A DNA stretch of 51,447 nt from Bacteroidota bacterium (GTDB lineage: Bacteria; Bacteroidota; Bacteroidia; Bacteroidales; F082): NCBI GenBank assembly GCA_016845175.1, contig JAERTD010000034.1:1-51447 (forward strand), given 5' to 3'. Made by a program: the position numbers and the translations under genes. The notes beneath the pieces are model-generated. The model had not been told where the DNA came from. It made no database searches and saw only the letters and a program-made list of their open reading frames with translations. How positions within the stretch are numbered: position 1 is the first letter of the stretch; every line of letters begins with the position of its first letter. Positions 8,792 to 18,745 of the stretch are shown here, one piece after another.

Positions 8792-10033
8792 ATGATGGCT
8801 GCTCCCCGTAACAAACGCAAAATCTTCAATGATCCGGTATATGGATTTATTGGTATCCACAACGATTTGCTGTTCGATATCATCGAGCATCCTTACTTTC
8901 AACGGCTGCGCAGAATCAAACAACTGGGACTGACCCATCTGGTTTATCCCGGGGCCTTGCATACCCGTTTTCACCATTCCATGGGAGCCATGCATTTGAT
9001 GACAAAGGCCTTGCTGGAACTACAATATAAGGGACACGAATTGTCGGAAGAGGAGGTATTTGGTGCACAGGCAGCCATGTTGCTGCATGATATTGGTCAC
9101 GGGCCATATTCACATGCCCTGGAAAACAGCATGGTCAATGGTATTAATCATGAAAACATTTCCCAACTCTTTTTGTCACAATTGAATGGCTTTTTTAATG
9201 GGGAACTGGAATTGGCCATCGATATTTTTAATCAAAACTATCACAAGTCCTATCTCAGTGAATTGTGTAGTGGTCAGTTTGATATGGACCGCCTCGATTA
9301 TCTGAAAAGAGACAGCTTTTTCACCGGTGTTTCCGAAGGAGTCATCAATTATGAGCGCTTACTCAATATGATCAACCTTCGTGATGGCTCATTGGTTATT
9401 GAGGCCAAGGGCATATATTCAGTTGAGAAATTCATAACCGCCAGAAGGCTGATGTACTGGCAGGTGTACCTCCATAAAACTGTTGTTGCTGCTGAGTTCA
9501 TGATCATGAAGCTGCTCAAACGAGCCAAAGAAATAAGAGCAGATGACAAACAACTATTTGCCACTCCTGCCCTGGATTTCTTTCTAAGAGATGAAGTAAC
9601 TGAAGAAGCCTTTACACATGATCCTCAGGTATTGCAACATTTTGCTTTACTGGATGACTATGATGTATTTACCTCCATGAAAATGTGGTGTACGCATCCC
9701 GATAAGGTATTATCCAAACTGAGTGCGAGTATCGTTAACCGCCGACTTTTTAAAGTTGAAATGCAAAATCATCCGTTTACAGAAGACTATCTGGCCACCC
9801 TGCATCAAAAAACCAAAAGAACCTATGGCATCAGTGAACGTGAGGCCTCTTATCTCTGTTTTCATGACAAAACTACCAATGCAGCCTACCGGGCAGGCAG
9901 TCATCACATTAAAATACTTTTTAAAGATGGTAGCGTAAGGGACATTGCAGAAGCCACCGACGAACTCAATATCAATCTTCTGTCCAAGCCCCAAACCAAG
10001 TATTTTGTTTGCTATCCCAAGGATATATCCTAG
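8792..10033 (+). CDS. HD-domain phosphohydrolase (dGTPase/SAMHD1-like)
   Basis: The 413-residue soluble protein has an HD domain in its N-terminal half: [14 protein letters not shown] (about 57-70), the HD pair in [15 protein letters not shown] (about 97-111), and a later [14 protein letters not shown] with the second metal-binding Asp. This arrangement is that of the widespread YdhJ/SAMHD1-like HD phosphohydrolases, some of which hydrolyse dNTPs; the substrate here is unknown. Two adjacent ATGs (8792, 8795) could start it. It is divergent from porX and 77 nt upstream of lpxD, so it may be read into the lpx genes. Confidence 0.85.
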   Translation: MMAAPRNKRKIFNDPVYGFIGIHNDLLFDIIEHPYFQRLRRIKQLGLTHLVYPGALHTRFHHSMGAMHLMTKALLELQYKGHELSEEEVFGAQAAMLLHDIGHGPYSHALENSMVNGINHENISQLFLSQLNGFFNGELELAIDIFNQNYHKSYLSELCSGQFDMDRLDYLKRDSFFTGVSEGVINYERLLNMINLRDGSLVIEAKGIYSVEKFITARRLMYWQVYLHKTVVAAEFMIMKLLKRAKEIRADDKQLFATPALDFFLRDEVTEEAFTHDPQVLQHFALLDDYDVFTSMKMWCTHPDKVLSKLSASIVNRRLFKVEMQNHPFTEDYLATLHQKTKRTYGISEREASYLCFHDKTTNAAYRAGSHHIKILFKDGSVRDIAEATDELNINLLSKPQTKYFVCYPKDIS

Positions 10034-10110
10034 CTGATAGCTGGATTTGTCCACTTTTTCAGTCATTCGGATGTGTTCGAAATTTGTATCTTGCGGCAAA
10101 ATTGAAATGC

Positions 10111-11139
10111 ATGAAATTTACCGCACAACAAATAGCTGATGCCTTGCAAGGTAAGGTTGAAGGGAATGCTGAGGCAGAAGTATCTAACCTATCTAAAATA
10201 GAAGAAGGAAGCCCTGGCACACTCAGTTTTTTGGCCAATCCCAAATACACCAGTTATATATATACCACCCAAGCCTCCATTGTAATTGTTAATGAAGATT
10301 TTGAAGCTGAAAAAGATATTCAAGCCACACTGATACGGGTTAAAGATGCCTATGGTTCCTTTGCCACGCTGTTGGAAATGTACCAGCAAGCCAAGGGAAA
10401 AAAGGAAGGTATTTCTGAAAAAGCTCATATTTCACCCAGTGCTACCATCGAAGAAGGTGCCTATATTGGAGAATTTGTTTCCATAGGCGATCACGTTTTT
10501 GTGGGCAAACAAGCACAAATTCATCCCAATTGCAGCATTGGAGCCAATTGTAAGATTGGTGAAGAGAGCATCTTATTTGCAGGTGTAAAAGTGTATGATG
10601 ACTGCCTTATTGGTAATGAATGTACTCTGCATGCAGGCGTAGTTATTGGCGCTGATGGTTTTGGATTTGCACCACAGGACGACAACAATTACCGCAAGGT
10701 TCCCCAGATAGGGAATGTGATCATTGAAGACAGGGTTGAAATCGGAGCCAATACCTGTATCGACAGGGCTACCTTAGGCTCAACAATTATAAGGAGAGGC
10801 GCTAAAATCGACAACCTGATTCAGATCGCGCACAATGTGGAGATTGGAGAAAATACAGTAATAGCAGCACAAACCGGTATATCGGGATCAACGAAAATTG
10901 GAAAAAACTGTATGATTGGCGGACAAGTAGGTATTATTGGCCACCTCAATATCGCTGATGAAGTGAAAATTGCTGCCCAATCGGGGATCGGGAAAAGCCT
11001 GAACACAGCAGGTGACATTGTGGAAGGATCACCGGCCTTTTCTGTACGCGATTTCCAGCGTTCCTATATTCATTTCAGGCGTTTTGATCGCATTGTGAAG
11101 CGCATTAACGATCTCGAACACAAAGTAAAGGACCAATAA
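10111..11139 (+). CDS. lpxD: UDP-3-O-acylglucosamine N-acyltransferase LpxD (first copy)
   Basis: LpxD adds the N-linked 3-hydroxyacyl chain to UDP-3-O-acyl-glucosamine, the third step of lipid A synthesis, using acyl-ACP. The 342-residue protein has the N-terminal uridine-binding domain ([18 protein letters not shown] to about residue 100), then left-handed beta-helix hexapeptide repeats. The catalytic His is in [16 protein letters not shown] and DGFGFAP is present. The frame is open upstream to 10009, but family alignment favours the ATG at 10111. lpxC-fabZ follows after 116 nt with its own promoter element. Confidence 0.93.
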   Translation: MKFTAQQIADALQGKVEGNAEAEVSNLSKIEEGSPGTLSFLANPKYTSYIYTTQASIVIVNEDFEAEKDIQATLIRVKDAYGSFATLLEMYQQAKGKKEGISEKAHISPSATIEEGAYIGEFVSIGDHVFVGKQAQIHPNCSIGANCKIGEESILFAGVKVYDDCLIGNECTLHAGVVIGADGFGFAPQDDNNYRKVPQIGNVIIEDRVEIGANTCIDRATLGSTIIRRGAKIDNLIQIAHNVEIGENTVIAAQTGISGSTKIGKNCMIGGQVGIIGHLNIADEVKIAAQSGIGKSLNTAGDIVEGSPAFSVRDFQRSYIHFRRFDRIVKRINDLEHKVKDQ

Positions 11140-11204
11140 GCAGAGATTGAGTTTGCCAGCCTTGTGGCTAATAATCAGCAGCAAGCCTGATTTTGAAAAT
11201 TTAG

Positions 11205-11212
11205 TACTTTTG
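11205..11212 (+). promoter_or_regulatory. -7 promoter element upstream of lpxC-fabZ
   Basis: TACTTTTG fits TAnnTTTG and ends 43 nt before the ATG. A -33 TTTG at the right spacing is not seen. Confidence 0.5.
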
Positions 11213-11255
11213 CCCACTTTAGAAAACCCTTGAACAGAATCGCTTAAACATATTT

Positions 11256-12653
11256 ATGTCTGAAAAACAAAAGACTATTAGTAAACCCGTGACCATTCAG
11301 GGACTGGGACTACATACAGGTCAGACCGGCAATATGACCTTTAACCCGGCACCTGCCAATCATGGAATCAAATTCAGGCGCATTGATCTTGACAACAAAC
11401 CCATCATAGATGCACACATCGATAATGTGGTAAGTACTGCCCGGGGCACAACCATTGGTGTCAATGGGGTGCTTGTGTATACCATTGAACATGTCCTGGC
11501 CGCCTTTGCCGGAAAAGGAATTGACAATGTCATGATCGACCTCGACATGGAGGAAATTCCCATTATGGATGGTTCTTCCAGACATTTTATCAAGGCCATC
11601 GAAGAGGTGGGCACCAAGATGCTGGCAGCCAAACGCGACTTTATTGTTATCAAGGAACCCATTGAATATGAGATTCCTGATAAAAAGATAAAAATGCTGG
11701 TGGAACCTGCCAACGACTTTTCAGTTAGTGTGGTAATCAATTATGAATCCAAGGTTTTGGGTGAGCAGGTGGCACGTATGAGAACCATTGATGATTTTGC
11801 CGATGAAATATCGACTTGCCGGACTTTTGTATTTCTGCATGAACTGGAATTCCTGTTGAAGAACAACTTGATCAAAGGCGGCGATCTGAGTAACGCCATC
11901 GTATTTGTCAACCGACGGGTAAACCAAAGCGAGCTGGACCGACTGGCAGAATTATTCAATAAACCCAAGGTAAAGGTTAAGAACGAAGGTATTTTAAACA
12001 ACCTGGATCTTAATTTTGAAAACGAACCCGCCCGTCACAAATTACTGGATGTTGTGGGTGACCTTGCCTTGCTAGGCAAACCAATCAAAGGACATATAAC
12101 GGCCTATCGACCTGGCCATCAAACCAATACAGAATTTGCAAAAATTATTCAAAAAAAATTAAACAACAAGATTATGCTTAAGAAACCTCCTTTTGATGTT
12201 TATGCGGAACCTGTTTATGATATCAATCAAATAAAGGCCATACTACCCCACCGTCCTCCATTTCTTTTGGTCGACAGGGTACTCGAACTGACGGATGATC
12301 ATATTGTGGCTTCAAAAAATGTATCCATGAATGAACCATTTTTTGTAGGCCATTTTCCTGATGAACCTATTATGCCAGGCGTATTACAAGTGGAAGCCAT
12401 GGCTCAGGCAGGTGGTATTTTTGTACTAAACCAGGTTGAAAACCCTGAACTCTATTCTACTTATTTTCTTAAAATAAATGATGTGAGATTTCGTTCAAAG
12501 GTAGTTCCTGGTGATGTACTCATTTTTTCCATCGAATTATCAGCTCCCATCAAGCGTGGAATTTGCTCAATGAACGGCAAAGCATATGTTGGAAACAAAC
12601 TGGTGATGGAAGGCCAGCTAACCGCTCAAATTGTAAAGAATAAGGACAAATAA
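11256..12653 (+). CDS. lpxC: Bifunctional LpxC deacetylase / FabZ 3-hydroxyacyl-ACP dehydratase
   Basis: One 465-residue chain joins two enzymes. Residues about 1-305 are LpxC, the zinc deacetylase that commits UDP-3-O-acyl-GlcNAc to lipid A. Zinc ligands are in [12 protein letters not shown] and [10 protein letters not shown], the catalytic His is in [10 protein letters not shown], and MDGSSRHF is present. After a linker near 306-322, residues about 323-465 are FabZ, with [13 protein letters not shown], active-site His in [13 protein letters not shown] and Glu in [10 protein letters not shown]. FabZ competes with LpxA for 3-hydroxyacyl-ACP, so the fusion ties fatty acid and lipid A flux together. 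This fusion is a known Bacteroidota trait. lpxA starts 8 nt after the stop. Confidence 0.96.
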   Translation: MSEKQKTISKPVTIQGLGLHTGQTGNMTFNPAPANHGIKFRRIDLDNKPIIDAHIDNVVSTARGTTIGVNGVLVYTIEHVLAAFAGKGIDNVMIDLDMEEIPIMDGSSRHFIKAIEEVGTKMLAAKRDFIVIKEPIEYEIPDKKIKMLVEPANDFSVSVVINYESKVLGEQVARMRTIDDFADEISTCRTFVFLHELEFLLKNNLIKGGDLSNAIVFVNRRVNQSELDRLAELFNKPKVKVKNEGILNNLDLNFENEPARHKLLDVVGDLALLGKPIKGHITAYRPGHQTNTEFAKIIQKKLNNKIMLKKPPFDVYAEPVYDINQIKAILPHRPPFLLVDRVLELTDDHIVASKNVSMNEPFFVGHFPDEPIMPGVLQVEAMAQAGGIFVLNQVENPELYSTYFLKINDVRFRSKVVPGDVLIFSIELSAPIKRGICSMNGKAYVGNKLVMEGQLTAQIVKNKDK

Positions 12654-12661
12654 TATACGTC

Positions 12662-13456
12662 ATGAATCAACCATTAGCATACGTTCATCCCCAGGCAAAA
12701 GTTGCTCCCAATGTGGTTATCGAACCCTTTGTTAACATTGAAAAGAATGTGATCATAGAGGAAGGGACCTGTATAGGCTCCAATGTAACCATTATGGAAG
12801 GTGCCCGCATAGGCAAGAATTGCAGAATCTTCCCAGGGGCTGTTATATCAGCCGTACCACAGGATCTGAAATTTGATGGTGAAGAAACTACCGTTAAAAT
12901 CGGTGATAATGTGATTATCCGTGAGTTTGTTACCATCAACAGGGGAACAAAAGCCAATAACGAAACTGTAATTGGAAACAACTGTTTGCTAATGGCTTAT
13001 GTACATATTGCTCATGACTGTATCCTGGGCGACAATGTCATACTTGCCAATGCCTGTAACCTTGCAGGACATATAACTATTGATGACTGGGCCATCATCG
13101 GAGGTTTAGCCGCAGTGCATCAATTTGTACATATCGGGGCTCATGCCATGATCTCCGGAGGTGGCATGGCTCGTAAAGATGTCCCTCCATTTGTGAAGGC
13201 CGGACGTGAACCCCTGGCTTTTGCGGGAGTTAATTCAATCGGTCTGAGGCGACGCGGTTTTTCAGATGAAAGAATCAATCAAATACAGGAAATTTATCGC
13301 ATACTTTTCCTCAGAGGTAGAAATATTACCCAAAGCATCAATTATATTGAAGCCAATATTCCTGCAACACCAGATCGTGATGAGATCTTAAGTTTCATTG
13401 CCAATTCACAAAGGGGTGTAATGAAGGGCTATACAAGAATGAAAGACAGAATTTAG
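12662..13456 (+). CDS. lpxA: UDP-N-acetylglucosamine O-acyltransferase LpxA
   Basis: LpxA transfers 3-hydroxyacyl from ACP to the 3-OH of UDP-GlcNAc, the first lipid A step. The 264-residue length equals the family norm. The N-terminal part is left-handed beta-helix with many hexapeptide repeats, the catalytic His lies in AYVHIAHDCILGDN, and FVKAGREPLAFAGVNSIGL and a helical C-terminus follow. It sits 8 nt behind lpxC-fabZ and is clearly in the same operon. Confidence 0.96.
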   Translation: MNQPLAYVHPQAKVAPNVVIEPFVNIEKNVIIEEGTCIGSNVTIMEGARIGKNCRIFPGAVISAVPQDLKFDGEETTVKIGDNVIIREFVTINRGTKANNETVIGNNCLLMAYVHIAHDCILGDNVILANACNLAGHITIDDWAIIGGLAAVHQFVHIGAHAMISGGGMARKDVPPFVKAGREPLAFAGVNSIGLRRRGFSDERINQIQEIYRILFLRGRNITQSINYIEANIPATPDRDEILSFIANSQRGVMKGYTRMKDRI

Positions 13457-13459
13457 GGA

Positions 13460-13480
13460 GAGGTTGCTAGGGTCAACCTC
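13460..13480 (+). terminator. Short hairpin between lpxA and efp, possible attenuator
   Basis: GAGGTTG (13460-13466) pairs with CAACCTC (13474-13480) around a 7-nt loop directly after the lpxA stop. No clear T-run follows, so it may only reduce read-through into efp. Confidence 0.3.
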
Positions 13481-13530
13481 CTATTAATTTAACACATCAG
13501 CAATAATAATTGCATTAATAATACAATCAT

Positions 13531-14097
13531 ATGGCAACAACGGCAGATTTTAGAAATGGCTTATGTATCGAGCATAATGGCGAATTATGGACTATAGTGG
13601 AATTCCAGCACGTTAAACCTGGCAAAGGGCCTGCATTTGTAAGAACCAAATTAAAGAATGTAAAAACCGGCAGGGTATTACCTAATACTTTTACAGGTGG
13701 AGTGAAAATTAATGTTCAACGTGTGGAAAGAAGGACGTATCAGTACCTGTATAACGATGGCGATGACTATCATTTTATGAATACAGAGACCTATGAACAG
13801 ACCTTCATCCCTAAGGATTTGGTTCCCGCACCACAATTACTCAAAGAAGGCCATGAAGTTAATATTGCTTCACATGCAGAAACCGATGAGATCTTAACCT
13901 GTGAGATGCCAACTTATGTTGTACTGGAAATTGAATATGCTGAACCGGGTGAAAGAGGCAATACTGCCACCAATACTTTTAAAGATGCAAGGCTTGAAAC
14001 AGGAGCTGATATAAAAGTACCCTTGTTTATCAACACCGGCGATAAAGTTAAAGTAGACACAAGAAACGGAGAATACTCAGAACGAGTTAAAGAATAA
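13531..14097 (+). CDS. efp: Translation elongation factor P
   Basis: EF-P binds between the P and E sites of stalled ribosomes and helps peptide bond formation at polyproline stretches. The 188-residue protein has the KOW-like N-terminal domain MATTADFRNGLCIEHNGELW, the loop HVKPGKGPAFVRTK with the modifiable Lys at position 32, and two OB-type domains. PAPQLLKEGHEV is in the middle and the C-terminal domain ends ERVKE. Which modification enzyme acts on Lys32 cannot be told here. The next gene starts 3 nt after the stop. Confidence 0.96.
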   Translation: MATTADFRNGLCIEHNGELWTIVEFQHVKPGKGPAFVRTKLKNVKTGRVLPNTFTGGVKINVQRVERRTYQYLYNDGDDYHFMNTETYEQTFIPKDLVPAPQLLKEGHEVNIASHAETDEILTCEMPTYVVLEIEYAEPGERGNTATNTFKDARLETGADIKVPLFINTGDKVKVDTRNGEYSERVKE

Positions 14098-14100
14098 TCC

Positions 14101-15030
14101 ATGAATTTCCCAACATCTTTGCCCATCGCCAATATAGCCCAATTGATCGAGGCGCAAATTATTGGCAATGAAGAAAATACTGCCATTGGATTAAACGAGT
14201 TGCATGTGGTAAGACCAGGTGATATCACTTTTGTGGATCACCCAAAGTATTACAACAAAGCCCTGAATTCCAAGGCCACCATTATCATCATTAATAAAGA
14301 AGTTCAAGTGCCGGAAGGAAAAACACTATTACTTCATGATGCACCCTTTGATGCATTTATGAAACTTATCCTGCACTTCAGACCCTTTGAGCCCAGTCAG
14401 CAGATGATCAGTCCGAGTGCTGAAATAGGTGAGGGAACAGTGATTCAGGCAGGTGCTTTTATAGGTAACCATGTGAAAATTGGCAAGAATTGTATCATCC
14501 ATGCCAATGTGAGCATCTATGATCATTGCGAATTGGGCGATGATGTGATCATCCACTCCAACACCGTCATCGGTGGTGATGGTTACTATTTTCAGAAACG
14601 GAAAGATGGCTTTGTAAAGTTTCATTCGGGTGGCCGCGTGATACTGGAAGATAAAGTTGAGATAGGCGCTTCCTGCAGCATCGACAAAGGGGTTACCGGA
14701 GATACCATTATCGGTTTGGGAACCAAAATGGATAACCAATGCCAGGTGGGTCATGATACGGTTATTGGCAAACATTGTCTGATAGGCGCTTTTGCAGCTA
14801 TAGCAGGTGTCACCGTTATTGAAGATGATGTGATTCTATGGGCCAGAGTAGCTGTTAACAAAGATATTGTTATTGGCAAAGGTGCTGTTTTGCTTGCTAC
14901 ATCTGCAGTGGACAAATCCATTGAAGGCAATACTACCTATATGGGATCTCCCGCCATTGAAGTAAGAAAATACTGGAGACAGTTTGTAGCCATGAAGCAA
15001 CTTCCCGATATTATTAAGAAGATCAAATAA
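14101..15030 (+). CDS. lpxD: Second LpxD-like hexapeptide acyltransferase
   Basis: The 309-residue protein is a paralogue of the LpxD at 10111. It has an N-terminal LpxD-type domain (NELHVVRPGDITFVDHPKYY), a beta-helix of hexapeptide repeats and a retained catalytic-type His in DNQCQVGHDTVIGKHC. DGYYFQ replaces DGFGFAP of the first copy, and the C-terminus is a short helix. Bacteroidota often carry such a gene just after efp. It may act on a different acyl chain or sugar, but its substrate is unproven. The start is only 3 nt behind efp, so cotranscription is expected. Confidence 0.82.
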   Translation: MNFPTSLPIANIAQLIEAQIIGNEENTAIGLNELHVVRPGDITFVDHPKYYNKALNSKATIIIINKEVQVPEGKTLLLHDAPFDAFMKLILHFRPFEPSQQMISPSAEIGEGTVIQAGAFIGNHVKIGKNCIIHANVSIYDHCELGDDVIIHSNTVIGGDGYYFQKRKDGFVKFHSGGRVILEDKVEIGASCSIDKGVTGDTIIGLGTKMDNQCQVGHDTVIGKHCLIGAFAAIAGVTVIEDDVILWARVAVNKDIVIGKGAVLLATSAVDKSIEGNTTYMGSPAIEVRKYWRQFVAMKQLPDIIKKIK

Positions 15031-15032
15031 GA

Positions 15033-15047
15033 AAGACTAGGAGTCTT
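15033..15047. terminator. Small hairpin between convergent genes
   Basis: AAGACT and AGTCTT form a 6-bp stem with a 3-nt loop between the convergent lpxD-like and ligase genes, overlapping the ligase stop. It is weak evidence for a bidirectional terminator. Confidence 0.25.
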
Positions 15048-16479
15048 GTATTTGTTCGGGTTCCTTTTGATCTGTATGGTACAGATCCAGGGCTACAATA
15101 ATGGCCAGGAATCCCCAGAACGGAACCGATAGTTTATCGGTGTCGAGGAAGTTATTAAGGAAACCATGCGTAAAATAGGTTATCAGACCTAAGGTGGTGA
15201 TCATACTCAGTATCTTAACCTCAAGATCTCCCTTCTTATACACTCTTAATCCAATGGTGATGGAACTGGTCATTAGAACTAAAAAGATGATCATACCGGG
15301 CAGACCCCGTTCAGCCATAGGCCCCAGATATTCACTGTGTGCATTCCCTTTATCGCCAAGATTAGTACTGATAATGGTTTTTTCCTTGGAACGCTGATAG
15401 GGGGCGTATACAAACTGATAGGTTCCTGGTCCCCAACCAACCACCGGCCGCTCCTGGAACAACCTTATAGCTGCTTGCCATCGGTTTATTCTTTCCAGAT
15501 TGGAAGCATCGGATGTAATATTGGAAATGGATTGTATATGTTCGATGAAATTCTGTGAGGAATCCTGTTTGTTCTTTTCAAGCCTGTCCATAATCTGGTG
15601 TTCGAAAACAAAAAACAGGGTGATTAATGTGATGCCTGTAAGGAAGACCCAGTAAAACCTGATCCTGAGTAATATCATAAAAAACACAGCAACACCCACT
15701 GCCACACTGATCCATGCGGCTCTACCATAGGAGAATATAATACCAACGATCAAAATCCCGATAGCGATCAGACTTATCACCACAGTCCTTGGTCGGTTAC
15801 CAGGGTAAAATAATAATCCGACGGCTACTGGTATAAACATTGCGAGTGCGGCGCCATAAGCAGTATGGTCATTGTAGAATGGAGACATAACCCAGTGACC
15901 AGCATCTTCCTCAAATCCATGCTTTGCGTGTTGTATCAGGGTGTACACAATCACCACCAAAAGTGCCAGAAGGTATAACCAGAGGAATTTTTTAATGTTT
16001 TCTTTGGATTTAAACATCAGGCCGGCTACATAAAAGAAGGGCACCACAAACCACAGCCTTGAAATGAGATATTTGATGGAAACGACGGGCATTTCACTGG
16101 TTAATGTCGTAAATGCCATCCACAATAAACTGGTGAAGATGATATAGGAAATCGGATGATTGGAAATTCGTTTATCATATTTGTTTTCAAAAAACAAATT
16201 GGCCACAAACACCAACAAGACTCCGAACATCAATGGCTCCGTGGGCAGGGAGACACCCAGCCCCATGTCCAGATCACTAATATTGACCGCAAAAGGCGTG
16301 AGAAACGTGATGAAAAGGACAATCTTATCAAGAGAAACAAAATAATAGTAAAGAACCAATAATACCAATGGCAAGAGAAAGAACCAATAGATATCCTTGT
16401 TCAACACAAGGTAGAAGTTAACCGCAAGAAAGATTGCAGTTAAGGCATAGATCCAAATTATCTTTACTTTTTCAGTCAA
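15037..16479 (-). CDS. O-antigen ligase/polymerase family membrane protein
   Basis: The 480-residue protein has about a dozen hydrophobic segments and the large periplasmic loop typical of the Wzy_C/WaaL family. The signature RPVVGWGPGTYQFVYAPY is followed by NAHSEYLGPMAERGLPG, where the His-Ser-Glu is characteristic. Such proteins either ligate undecaprenyl-linked glycans to lipid A-core or polymerise repeat units; sequence alone does not separate WaaL from Wzy. It lies 27 nt downstream of the Wzz-type gene and is in the same direction as the flippase. Confidence 0.82.
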   Translation of the reverse strand: MTEKVKIIWIYALTAIFLAVNFYLVLNKDIYWFFLLPLVLLVLYYYFVSLDKIVLFITFLTPFAVNISDLDMGLGVSLPTEPLMFGVLLVFVANLFFENKYDKRISNHPISYIIFTSLLWMAFTTLTSEMPVVSIKYLISRLWFVVPFFYVAGLMFKSKENIKKFLWLYLLALLVVIVYTLIQHAKHGFEEDAGHWVMSPFYNDHTAYGAALAMFIPVAVGLLFYPGNRPRTVVISLIAIGILIVGIIFSYGRAAWISVAVGVAVFFMILLRIRFYWVFLTGITLITLFFVFEHQIMDRLEKNKQDSSQNFIEHIQSISNITSDASNLERINRWQAAIRLFQERPVVGWGPGTYQFVYAPYQRSKEKTIISTNLGDKGNAHSEYLGPMAERGLPGMIIFLVLMTSSITIGLRVYKKGDLEVKILSMITTLGLITYFTHGFLNNFLDTDKLSVPFWGFLAIIVALDLYHTDQKEPEQIQDS

Positions 16480-16506
16480 ACCACAAAGGAATTAATTTCA
16501 GTCAGT

Positions 16507-18663
16507 CTAGTGGTCTTTTCTACTTTCCAGGAAGAAGATAAACAGCAAGGCAAATACAAATGCTGCCAATGCTGCCATGGCAACTATAAGCCAACGAACA
16601 GGATAGGTTTTCTTGTCAGCTGCAAAGGGCTTGGACACAATATTAGAATAGGTCATATCCGCATAAAGGAAACGCTCATTCATTTCAAGATCTTCTTTAA
16701 CAGCAACATAGGAAATAGCTTCTTCCTGTATCATGGCAACAACTTCTACCAGTTGTCCACTTTTTTGCTCCATACTTTTAAGCAGTCGTTTCACTTCCTT
16801 GGAGTTCACATTGCTCCCTCCTTGACCAGTCAAGGTTCTCAGATAACCTCTCATGATCTCCTGAGACTGGTACTCATATTCGAAAATACCATATTTGGTA
16901 CCCAATTCATACAAGATACCTTTCAGTGAATCGAGATTAGCTCTTTTGCTGGCCAATTGATTCTGGTACATGGCCACAACCTCACCATATTTGGTTTTAT
17001 GAAGGGTGCTGATCTTATTATCATATAACTCTATAATTGCAGAAACCATATCAGAAGCCCTTTGAGGATCTTTATCCTTTACTTCAATCATTACCGATTC
17101 GTAGGGAGTTTTGCTAATGCTTACATTGGTATGGTATTCGTCCAGTAAGACTGTTTGGAAGTATTTGTACTCAGGGTTGATGTCATAATGAGCAGCCAAA
17201 TTAAAACGCTCAATAACACTATCAACAATATCCTGAGAATTCATGATTTGAAGCATCTGTTCAGTGGTGCTTTCTTCCGAGTAAGAATCAACATTACCGG
17301 GATAAAGAATGGCACTTGACTTAAACATTGGTGTAATAAATGTCGGACCTGAGAAGATGGCTGCCAGAATTCCTGCGACTACGACTATCACTCCCAAATG
17401 GAATTTCCACTTGAGTATGAGGCCTAGCAAATTTGAACTACTAAAATATCTTTTCATCTCACTATCAATTATTTCTCTTGTATTTCTAACTTGGTTTTCA
17501 GTTTGCTTGTTTTCTTTGGTTTGAGGCTCTTCCTTAATGGGGACCTCCTTAATATTTTCCTTTACGTTATCAATGACAACCCTTTGTTCCTCTAAGTTTG
17601 TTTTTACTTTAGGTTTCGGGCTGGGAATTTTTTTTTTAAGATCGAATTTCAGTCCTTCGGTGAAGGTATCTATCAGTCCCAGTACCAACATGGACAGGAA
17701 GAGGGCTGAGAAAATGGAAATAACTACTATCAACCAGCGAATGGGATATGATTTCTTCTCAGCTTTATAGGCACTGTTTACCACAAATTTGTGAGGCAAA
17801 TTTTCATGTGCATCCACTTTTGCTTCTTCATATTTGGCCCGCAATAAGCTCAACTGTTCCTTATCAAACTCAACCGCATCACGCAAAGAAACATAAGGTC
17901 CGCCGTATTTTGCCAATACCTCCAGCTTGGCTTCCAATCGTTTGATACCAGGCTCATTGCCCTTTGCCATTTCGATGGCGAGCTGGCGGTTAAACATCTC
18001 TGACTGGCTTTCATAATCATGAACACCAAAACTCCTCAGCACAGTCAGGGAATCCTCCTTTTCCTGAATGGCCCTAACCTGGCTAAAGTATTCTTCCTTA
18101 ACAATCTCATAGGCTCTGACAGCTACCTTTTTTTGCATGGTATTGATGGTAGAGTCGACCAATTCCGCGATATCATTGGCCATATCGGCTGCCAACTGCG
18201 GATCCCTGTCGTACACATCAATCTTCACTGCCATATACTCTGTCCTTCGGAACTTGAAGTTATTTTCATAACGTTTGTAGAGCTCCGTCATCTTGTATTT
18301 ACTGCTGGGCTTGATTTCATAGTGTTCCATCAGGTTGTACTTCTCGATAACCCGATCACTAATCTTATTTGAATTCAAGACCTGAAGCATCTGTTCAGTT
18401 TGCTCCTCTTCCCCAAACTCCAGCACATCCTTTTCGCTACTCGACTTGACATCCAATAAAGCTTTTGAAATGGAATTACTTGCCGTAGGGAACAGGATTA
18501 CTGTGGATTTATAAAGAGGTGTAAGGAACAATGGGCCCGAAAAAATGGCAGATAAAATGGCTGCCAAAAGCCCTATTATTGCAAGATGCTTCTTGTACTT
18601 AATGATTATTGCCATCATTATACTGGATAAGAAGGGCATATTCATTTGATTACGTTCCTGCAT
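16507..18663 (-). CDS. Wzz-type chain-length regulator with tandemly duplicated Wzz unit
   Basis: This 718-residue inner-membrane protein holds two complete Wzz-like units. Unit 1 (about 10-330) has a membrane segment, then TPLYKSTVILFP, EEQTEQMLQVLNSNKIS and DRDPQLAADMANDIAELVDS, and ends in YPIRWLIVVISIFSALF. Unit 2 (about 403-718) repeats the plan with TPMFKSSAILYP, ESTTEQMLQIMNSQDIV and DKDPQRASDMVSAIIELYDN, and ends YPVRWLIVAMAALAAFV. A charged Lys/Glu/Pro linker (about 340-400) joins them. Unit 2 starts at an internal Met (403), which could be a former start. There is no BY-kinase domain. Family members normally have one unit of about 300-400 residues. Role: polysaccharide chain-length control with the neighbouring ligase and flippase. 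Confidence 0.85.
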   Translation of the reverse strand: MQERNQMNMPFLSSIMMAIIIKYKKHLAIIGLLAAILSAIFSGPLFLTPLYKSTVILFPTASNSISKALLDVKSSSEKDVLEFGEEEQTEQMLQVLNSNKISDRVIEKYNLMEHYEIKPSSKYKMTELYKRYENNFKFRRTEYMAVKIDVYDRDPQLAADMANDIAELVDSTINTMQKKVAVRAYEIVKEEYFSQVRAIQEKEDSLTVLRSFGVHDYESQSEMFNRQLAIEMAKGNEPGIKRLEAKLEVLAKYGGPYVSLRDAVEFDKEQLSLLRAKYEEAKVDAHENLPHKFVVNSAYKAEKKSYPIRWLIVVISIFSALFLSMLVLGLIDTFTEGLKFDLKKKIPSPKPKVKTNLEEQRVVIDNVKENIKEVPIKEEPQTKENKQTENQVRNTREIIDSEMKRYFSSSNLLGLILKWKFHLGVIVVVAGILAAIFSGPTFITPMFKSSAILYPGNVDSYSEESTTEQMLQIMNSQDIVDSVIERFNLAAHYDINPEYKYFQTVLLDEYHTNVSISKTPYESVMIEVKDKDPQRASDMVSAIIELYDNKISTLHKTKYGEVVAMYQNQLASKRANLDSLKGILYELGTKYGIFEYEYQSQEIMRGYLRTLTGQGGSNVNSKEVKRLLKSMEQKSGQLVEVVAMIQEEAISYVAVKEDLEMNERFLYADMTYSNIVSKPFAADKKTYPVRWLIVAMAALAAFVFALLFIFFLESRKDH

Positions 18664-18683
18664 TGATTCTTTCTTAAAGCGGT

Positions 18684-18691
18684 CAAAAATA
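18684..18691 (-). promoter_or_regulatory. -7 promoter element of the Wzz-type gene
   Basis: The minus strand reads TATTTTTG, fitting TAnnTTTG, 20 nt before the ATG. It lies within an A/T-rich stretch, which lowers confidence. Confidence 0.4.
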
Positions 18692-18745
18692 GAAAAAAAA
18701 CAAAGGTCTTTTACACCTATATCATTAAATAAGCCTCAGCCCGAC

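Noticed and set aside
10087..10094. TATCTTGC upstream of lpxD as a -7 element
   Set aside because: Two of the fixed consensus bases do not match and no -33 box is seen, so I did not list it as a promoter.
11360..11740. Long antisense frame inside lpxC-fabZ
   Set aside because: Shadow of a highly conserved coding region; no start signals or family likeness.
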